This document shows, one piece after another, positions 7,473-11,137 of a DNA stretch of 11,137 nt. The notes under the pieces are model-generated. The model was not told the origin of the DNA, ran no database searches, and worked only from the letters and a program-made list of their open reading frames with translations. The stretch lies in the NCBI GenBank assembly GCA_007280315.1, contig QYQC01000212.1, positions 1-11,137 of the forward strand, in the 5' to 3' direction. Made by a program: the position numbers and the translations under genes. This DNA comes from Betaproteobacteria bacterium. GTDB taxonomy: Bacteria > Pseudomonadota > Gammaproteobacteria > Burkholderiales > SG8-39. Positions within the stretch are counted from its first letter, which is position 1; each line of letters opens with the position of its first letter.

Positions 7473-8182
7473 CCAGCCGCCTCGAACTCAGCGGTTTGCA
7501 CACCCATTACGAAACCAGCCACATCCTGTTCGACGTGTCGCTCGAGGTGAACCAGGGGGAATCGGTGTGCCTTCTCGGGCGCAACGGCGCCGGCAAGACC
7601 ACCACGCTGAAGAGCATCATGTCGCTTGCCGCCGCGAGCGCCGGCAGCATCCGTTTCAATGGCGTCGACCTGGTGGGGCTGGCGCCCTACGAAATAGCGC
7701 GCCTCGGCGTCGGCTACGTCCCGGACGACCGGCTGATTTTTCCCGATCTGACGGTGCGCGAGAACCTCGAGATCGCGATCAAGCCGGGCGCCGCGGGCGC
7801 GCCGGCGCAATGGAGCGTGGCGCGGATCTACGAACTGTTTCCGGTGCTGCTACCGCTCGATGCGCGTCTTGGCGGCTACCTCTCCGGCGGCGAGCAGCAG
7901 ATGCTGACCATAGGCCGCACACTGATGGGCAACCCGTCGCTATTGTTGCTGGATGAACCGGTGGAGGGTGTGGCGCCGGTGGTGGTGCAGGAACTGACGC
8001 GCCAGATCAAGGCGCTGAAAACGATGGGGCTCACCATACTCTTTGCCGAACAGAATATGCATTTTGCGTCGGAGATTTCCGATCGCGCCTACGTGATCGA
8101 GAAAGGCCGCATACGCTTCCATGGAACGATGCGCGAGCTTGCGGCCAACGAGGAAGTGCAGAAGAAGTATCTGATGATCTGA
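7469..8182 (+). CDS. livF: Liv/HAAT ABC importer ATP-binding protein, LivF family
   Basis: Second ATPase subunit, paired with LivG. It has 237 residues, the standard LivF size. Motifs: Walker A GRNGAGKTT (37-45), a VPDDRLIFPDLTVRENL region where LivF proteins usually carry VPEGR..F, a canonical signature LSGGEQQML (138-146) and Walker B LLLLDEP (D162, E163). The H-loop position is Gln in AEQN (Q195), which is normal for LivF. The start overlaps the livG stop as ATGA, a standard translational-coupling junction. It is the last gene of the importer operon, and the plus-strand transcript then runs into the hairpin cluster at 8262-8444. Confidence 0.95.
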   Translation: MTSRLELSGLHTHYETSHILFDVSLEVNQGESVCLLGRNGAGKTTTLKSIMSLAAASAGSIRFNGVDLVGLAPYEIARLGVGYVPDDRLIFPDLTVRENLEIAIKPGAAGAPAQWSVARIYELFPVLLPLDARLGGYLSGGEQQMLTIGRTLMGNPSLLLLDEPVEGVAPVVVQELTRQIKALKTMGLTILFAEQNMHFASEISDRAYVIEKGRIRFHGTMRELAANEEVQKKYLMI

Positions 8183-8261
8183 GCACCCGCCGTTTGAGCA
8201 AGTTCCGACGCTGCAGTTCGAAGTATCCCATTGTATTCGCCAATATCGCCGAACGACCATT

Positions 8262-8276
8262 GCGCGCTCTGCGCGC
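8262..8276. repeat. Short GCGCGC inverted repeat
   Basis: GCGCGC at 8262-8267 and 8271-8276 enclose the 3-base loop TCT, with flanking TTG and CAA that could extend the stem past a bulge. It lies just left of the large inverted repeat at 8278. It may be chance in GC-rich DNA but belongs to an unusually structured spacer. Confidence 0.35.
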
Positions 8277-8277
8277 C

Positions 8278-8332
8278 AACCGTGTTTTCTCTGTACGGAT
8301 GAAAAACATATCCGTACAGAGAAAACACGGTT
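8278..8332. repeat. Perfect 23-bp inverted repeat (hairpin 1)
   Basis: Arm 8278-8300 is the exact reverse complement of arm 8310-8332, around a 9-base loop (GAAAAACAT). The arm begins AACCGTGTTTTCTC and ends GTACGGAT. Its composition is less GC-rich than its neighbours. It lies 95 bases after livF and 144 bases after the end of the convergent GMC gene. It could act as a bidirectional terminator or transcript-end barrier, although no U tract follows the stem on either strand, or be a mobile or repetitive intergenic element. The structure is certain; the function is not. Confidence 0.9.
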
Positions 8333-8368
8333 ATGAATAAAAGCAAAGGTGGATTCGGGTTTATTCAA

Positions 8369-8419
8369 GATCGCGGATTGCGTGCGGACAGGGTCATCGT
8401 CCGCGCGCAATCCGCGATC
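8369..8419. repeat. 21-bp inverted repeat with one G-T pair (hairpin 2)
   Basis: Arm 8369-8389 (starting GATCGCGGATTGCG) pairs with 8399-8419 around a 9-base loop (AGGGTCATC). The only departure from perfect complementarity is a T opposite G, which still pairs in RNA. Like hairpin 1 it has a 9-base loop, but its arms are unrelated in sequence and much richer in GC. Its right arm can alternatively pair with the left arm of hairpin 3. Confidence 0.88.
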
Positions 8420-8420
8420 C

Positions 8421-8444
8421 GCGCGGACGGGCCGCCGTCCGCGC
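8421..8444. repeat. 10-bp inverted repeat (hairpin 3)
   Basis: GCGCGGACGG (8421-8430) pairs with CCGTCCGCGC (8435-8444) around the loop GCCG. The core GCGGAC is shared with hairpin 2: it occurs at 8384, 8399, 8423 and 8437 in alternating orientation. Together with the tandem ATCCGCG at 8410-8423, this suggests the hairpins are related by duplication. It ends 32 bases from the stop of the GMC gene and could help terminate that transcript, though no U tract follows. Confidence 0.75.
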
Positions 8445-8476
8445 AAGTTCTGACACCGAACATCAAACCTCGATAT

Positions 8477-10126
8477 TTACTCGCGCTTAGCCAGCACCAG
8501 CATCGCCCCGCGTTCGGCAATCATCAACGTAGGTGAATTGGTATTGCCCGACGTAATCGACGGCATGATCGAGGCGTCGATCACCCGCAGGCCTTCGATG
8601 CCGCGCACGCGCAGCTGCGCGTCGACCACCGCGGTAGCGTCGTCCGCGCGTCCCATCTTGCAGGTCCCGACGGGATGGAAAATGGTGGTGCCGACGTTGC
8701 CGGCGGCGTGTACCAGTTCTGCATCCGTCTGAAATCCCGGCCCCGGCAGGAATTCCTCCGGCGCGTACTTCTTCATCGTCTGCGTGCCGAGTACGACACG
8801 GCGTGCCAGGCGCAGCGATTGAATCGCTATCGCCCGGTCCTCCGGCGCCGAGAGGTAATTCAGCATGATTGCGGGGCTGGCGCGCGGGTCGGCAGACTTG
8901 ATGCGCACGTGGCCGCGCGAGACCGGCCGCAGGTTGCACACGCTCGCGGTGAATGCCGGGAACGGATGCAGGGGATCGCCGAATTTTTCCAGCGACAGCG
9001 GCTGGACATGGAATTCGAGGTTGGGCGTGGGCTGCGCGGGATCGCTCTTGACGAAGGCACCCAACTGGGAGGGCGCCATGGTCAGGGGCCCGGTGCGATA
9101 GAGCGCATACTCGAGCGCCATTTTGATCTTGCCCCACCAGGAGTTGGCCATGGTATTGAGGGTAAGCACGTTCTTTACTTTGAACGCGGCGCGCAGTTGC
9201 AAATGGTCCTGCAGGTTTTCACCCACGGGCAGGTCGTGCACCACCGCTATTCCTTGCTGCTGCAGCAGCGCGCCCGGCCCGATCCCGGAGACCTGCAGGA
9301 TCTGCGGACTTCCTATCGCCCCGGCCGCGAGGATGGTTTCGCGTTTGGCGGCGGCGTAGACTTCCTCGTTGTCCTGAAAGAACTCGACGCCGAGCACGCG
9401 CCGGCCATTCATCCGCAGCCGCTTTACCTGCGCGCCGGTGACCACGGTGAGGTTGGGCCGGCGCATTGCCGGCCGCAGGAACGCTTTCGCGCTGCTCACG
9501 CGCACGCCGCTTCGCTGGTTCACTTCGAATTTCGAGCTGCCGGCATTGTCGCCGCAATTGAAGTCGTCGACCTTGGCGATGCCAGACTCGAGCGCGGCGT
9601 CGCGAAACGCGTCCAGGATCTCCCAGGACAGCCGCTGGCGTTCGACGCGCCATTCATGACCCGCGCCACCGTCCGCGCCGCCGTTGGTGCCGCCCTTCGC
9701 ACCGTGAAACTCGTCCGCGCCGCGCCAGTGATCCTCCGACTTCTTGAAGATCGGCAGTACGCTAGACCACGCCCAGCCGGAATCGCCGCTCGAGCGCGCC
9801 CAGCCGTCATAGTCGCGCGCCTGGCCGCGCAGGTAGAGCATGGCATTGATCGACGAACTGCCTCCCAGCACGCGGCCGCGGGCATAGAGGATGGAGCGGC
9901 CGTTGAGCCCCGGGTCGGGTTCGGTCTTGTAGCACCAATCGGTGCGCGGATTGCCGATGCAGTAGAGATAGCCGACCGGGATGTGGATCCAGATCCAGTC
10001 GTCCTTGCCGCCTGCCTCGAGCAACAACACCGAATTGCGCGAATCGGCAGAAAGCCGGTTGGCCAGCAGGCTGCCCGCGGTGCCGGCGCCGACAATGACA
10101 TAATCGAACGGATCCATGATTCTCAT
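8477..10126 (-). CDS. GMC-family FAD-dependent alcohol/choline dehydrogenase-like oxidoreductase
   Basis: Flavoprotein of the glucose-methanol-choline family that oxidises a primary alcohol to an aldehyde; 549 residues, as for choline-dehydrogenase-like members. It has the N-terminal dinucleotide fold GAGTAG (13-18) with the ribose-binding acidic residue in LLLEAGG (E37), GMC signature 1 at 84-101 (GRVLGGSSSIN onward), and signature 2 GAIGSPQILQVSGIG (269-283). The catalytic pair is probably H484 (FHPVGTCKMG) and N528 (SGNTNSPT), spaced 44 residues as in choline oxidase. No secretion signal is visible. A Gly-rich insert lies at residues 145-156. Start: GGAGGAG is close to the ATG at 10126; a second in-frame ATG at 10117 would lose three residues and sits farther from that site. 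Its neighbours are a Liv-type importer (convergent) and a decarboxylase (divergent); betaine aldehyde dehydrogenase and BetI are absent, so choline specificity is not supported. Confidence 0.92.
   Translation of the reverse strand: MRIMDPFDYVIVGAGTAGSLLANRLSADSRNSVLLLEAGGKDDWIWIHIPVGYLYCIGNPRTDWCYKTEPDPGLNGRSILYARGRVLGGSSSINAMLYLRGQARDYDGWARSSGDSGWAWSSVLPIFKKSEDHWRGADEFHGAKGGTNGGADGGAGHEWRVERQRLSWEILDAFRDAALESGIAKVDDFNCGDNAGSSKFEVNQRSGVRVSSAKAFLRPAMRRPNLTVVTGAQVKRLRMNGRRVLGVEFFQDNEEVYAAAKRETILAAGAIGSPQILQVSGIGPGALLQQQGIAVVHDLPVGENLQDHLQLRAAFKVKNVLTLNTMANSWWGKIKMALEYALYRTGPLTMAPSQLGAFVKSDPAQPTPNLEFHVQPLSLEKFGDPLHPFPAFTASVCNLRPVSRGHVRIKSADPRASPAIMLNYLSAPEDRAIAIQSLRLARRVVLGTQTMKKYAPEEFLPGPGFQTDAELVHAAGNVGTTIFHPVGTCKMGRADDATAVVDAQLRVRGIEGLRVIDASIMPSITSGNTNSPTLMIAERGAMLVLAKRE
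9659..9694 (-). repeat. Three imperfect 12-base (4-codon) tandem repeats inside the GMC gene
   Basis: On the minus strand, codons 145-156 read as three 12-base units encoding Gly-Gly-Thr-Asn, Gly-Gly-Ala-Asp and Gly-Gly-Ala-Gly. The unit is in frame and makes a Gly-rich loop between FHGAK and HEWRVE, after the first GMC signature. It looks like a small expansion of a surface loop. As I recall them, related enzymes go almost directly from FHG to the WRVE segment, but I could not verify this. Confidence 0.6.
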
Positions 10127-10305
10127 CGCTCCTCCGTCTCAATCCCATTCTGTATTATTGCTCCGGAGGGGGCGCGAGGACCTGTCCGTTCCGGCCCGGA
10201 AGACCTGTTACTCGCCTCGCGAGAGCGTAGTCCAAATCAGCGCTACCGGCAAGAAAGCGTGGAGAGCTGCGCGGAGAGAGGTACGGGGAGCAGTATTAAT
10301 TCCGC
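10127..10305. other. GMC upstream region
   Basis: This part of the 397-base divergent spacer has no credible gene. It contains an inverted repeat CGCGAGG (10173-10179) / CCTCGCG (10215-10221) and, between the arms, a small TTCCG/CGGAA stem and a direct repeat of GACCTGT. These could be regulator-binding elements for the GMC gene. Only weak promoter matches were found on the minus strand (TTGCCG, 17 bases, TACGCT). Confidence 0.3.
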
Positions 10306-10332
10306 TTGACCGGCGGAAGACGGGGGTATAAT
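10306..10332 (+). promoter_or_regulatory. Candidate sigma70 promoter of the decarboxylase gene
   Basis: A perfect -10 box TATAAT (10327-10332) lies 15 bases after TTGACC (10306-10311), which matches the -35 consensus at 5/6. The spacer is shorter than the optimal 17, so promoter strength may depend on an activator or supercoiling. The predicted start near 10339 gives a leader of about 185 nt ahead of the ATG at 10524. Confidence 0.55.
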
Positions 10333-10339
10333 CCGCCCG

Positions 10340-10523
10340 AAATTAGCCCGGGGTTCTCGCTCCAAGAATGCGTAGCATGTTCAGCAGTCCCAGCAGCCGG
10401 TCCACAGACGAACGCATCGTCCTGTGCATGTATCCATCGGCCCGCTGTTTCCGGGATTGAATCCGGTTTGAGTCTCATGCCTGCGGCGCAGGCGGTCATT
10501 CCCTGCGAATCACGGAGAACCGA
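10340..10523 (+). promoter_or_regulatory. Long leader of the decarboxylase mRNA with stem-loop
   Basis: The inferred untranslated leader carries a compact stem-loop GCCTGC-GGC-GCAGGC at 10479-10493, about 20 bases before the ribosome binding site (CGGAGA, 10513-10518). It also carries a short open frame at 10368-10460 (30 codons, five of them Arg). An uORF followed by a hairpin recalls attenuation-type control, but the uORF has no good ribosome binding site. No known riboswitch was recognised. Confidence 0.3.
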
Positions 10524-11137
10524 ATGAAATTCCGCTTTCCCATCGTCATCATCGACGAAGACTTCCGTTCCGAGAATACCAGCGGTCTGGGCATCCGCGC
10601 GCTGGCCAAGGCGATGGAAGACGAAGACATGGAAGTGCTGGGCGTGACCAGCTACGGCGACCTGTCGCAGTTCGCACAGCAGCAGAGCCGGGCATCGGCC
10701 TTCATCCTGTCGATCGACGACGAGGAATTTACGCCGGGACCGGAACTCGATCCGGCGATGCTGAATCTGCGCACGTTCATTGACGAAATCCGCTTTCGCA
10801 ATGCCGACATCCCGATTTACCTCTACGGCGAGACGCGCACGTCGCGCCATGTGCCGAACGACATCCTGCGCGAGCTGCACGGGTTCATCCACATGTTCGA
10901 GGACACGCCAGAATTTGTGGCACGGCACATTATCCGCGAGGCGCGCGCCTATCTCGACGGGCTGTCGCCGCCGTTCTTTCGCGCGCTGGTGCATTACGCG
11001 CAGGACGGCTCGTATTCGTGGCATTGTCCGGGCCACTCCGGCGGTGTTGCGTTCCTGAAAAGCCCGGTGGGGCAGATGTTCCACCAGTTCTTCGGCGAGA
11101 ACATGCTGCGCGCCGACGTCTGCAACGCCGTGGATGA
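10524..11137 (+). CDS. Arginine/lysine/ornithine decarboxylase, N-terminal part (truncated by window edge)
   Basis: PLP-dependent fold-type I basic amino acid decarboxylase; by resemblance to betaproteobacterial sequences, most likely an arginine decarboxylase making agmatine for polyamines or acid resistance. The 204 visible residues begin MKFRFPIVIIDEDFRSENTS, the receiver-like N-terminal wing domain of the OKR decarboxylase family (to about residue 130). They then enter the major domain, with the SYSWHCPGHSGG motif at about 168-179 and FFGENMLRADVCNAVDE at the edge. The PLP lysine and the C-terminal domain are outside, so substrate specificity cannot be tested here. The start has a good ribosome binding site (CGGAGA, six bases from the ATG). 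It is preceded by a TATAAT promoter and a long leader, and is divergent from the GMC gene. Confidence 0.92.
   Translation, partial: MKFRFPIVIIDEDFRSENTSGLGIRALAKAMEDEDMEVLGVTSYGDLSQFAQQQSRASAFILSIDDEEFTPGPELDPAMLNLRTFIDEIRFRNADIPIYLYGETRTSRHVPNDILRELHGFIHMFEDTPEFVARHIIREARAYLDGLSPPFFRALVHYAQDGSYSWHCPGHSGGVAFLKSPVGQMFHQFFGENMLRADVCNAVD

Noticed and set aside
8278..8332. Hairpin 1 as terminal inverted repeats of an insertion sequence
   Set aside because: Only nine bases separate the arms, so there is no room for a transposase, and no flanking direct repeat (target-site duplication) was seen. A non-autonomous repeat remains possible.
8333..8536. A 67-codon plus-strand frame whose start (KGGFGFI, later VIVRAQSAI and DG) faintly resembles a cold-shock domain
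   Set aside because: The resembling residues are encoded by the arms of hairpin 2 and 3, the spacing is two residues too long, the first strand (WFN) is missing, the tail runs antisense into the GMC gene, and there is no clear ribosome binding site. Probably coincidence.
8675..10309. A 544-codon open frame on the plus strand opposite the GMC gene
   Set aside because: It mirrors the codon pattern of the GMC gene in GC-rich DNA, has no recognisable domain and lacks a ribosome binding site, whereas the minus-strand GMC protein has every family motif.

Overview
The window looks like a piece of a GC-rich proteobacterial chromosome, most likely betaproteobacterial. The evidence is the sequence style of the methionyl-tRNA synthetase, Mrp/ApbC, 188-residue Dcd and Arg/Lys/Orn decarboxylase, and their order metG / apbC / dcd / decarboxylase, which I recall from that class and have not checked. 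No rRNA, tRNA, CRISPR array, transposase or phage gene is visible.

Layout. (1) 1-911, minus strand: the first 303 residues of metG, running off the left edge. (2) 1079-2167, plus: apbC (mrp), an Fe-S cluster carrier ATPase, divergent from metG. (3) 2336-2901, plus: dcd, a dCTP deaminase broken by one missing base in an A run at 2534-2537; adding one base gives a full 188-residue protein. (4) 2907-3140, minus: a small S4-type RNA-binding protein (YbcJ-like), convergent with dcd. (5) 3394-8182, plus: a complete branched-chain amino acid-type (HAAT/Liv) ABC importer in the order binding protein, LivH, LivM, LivG, LivF. The last four genes are nearly contiguous, with a 4-base livG/livF overlap. 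A sigma70-like promoter precedes the binding protein, and tandem hairpins separate it from livH. (6) 8183-8476: a convergent intergenic region with three consecutive inverted repeats, the first a perfect 23-bp stem. (7) 8477-10126, minus: a GMC-family FAD oxidoreductase (choline/alcohol dehydrogenase-like) carrying a short glycine-rich tandem insertion. (8) 10127-10523: divergent regulatory region with a consensus TATAAT box and a leader of about 185 nt. (9) 10524-11137, plus: the first 204 residues of an Orn/Lys/Arg decarboxylase, running off the right edge.

How they fit. The outer genes are housekeeping: translation, Fe-S assembly, dUMP supply and polyamine or acid-stress metabolism. The importer and the GMC dehydrogenase sit between dcd and the decarboxylase like an accessory catabolic cassette: the importer brings in a small solute and the dehydrogenase could oxidise an alcohol. 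Any link between the two is inferred from proximity only. The substrate of neither can be read from sequence, and no regulator lies between them.

The most unusual features are the dcd frameshift and the three-hairpin cluster at 8262-8444. I found no convincing new multi-gene system.
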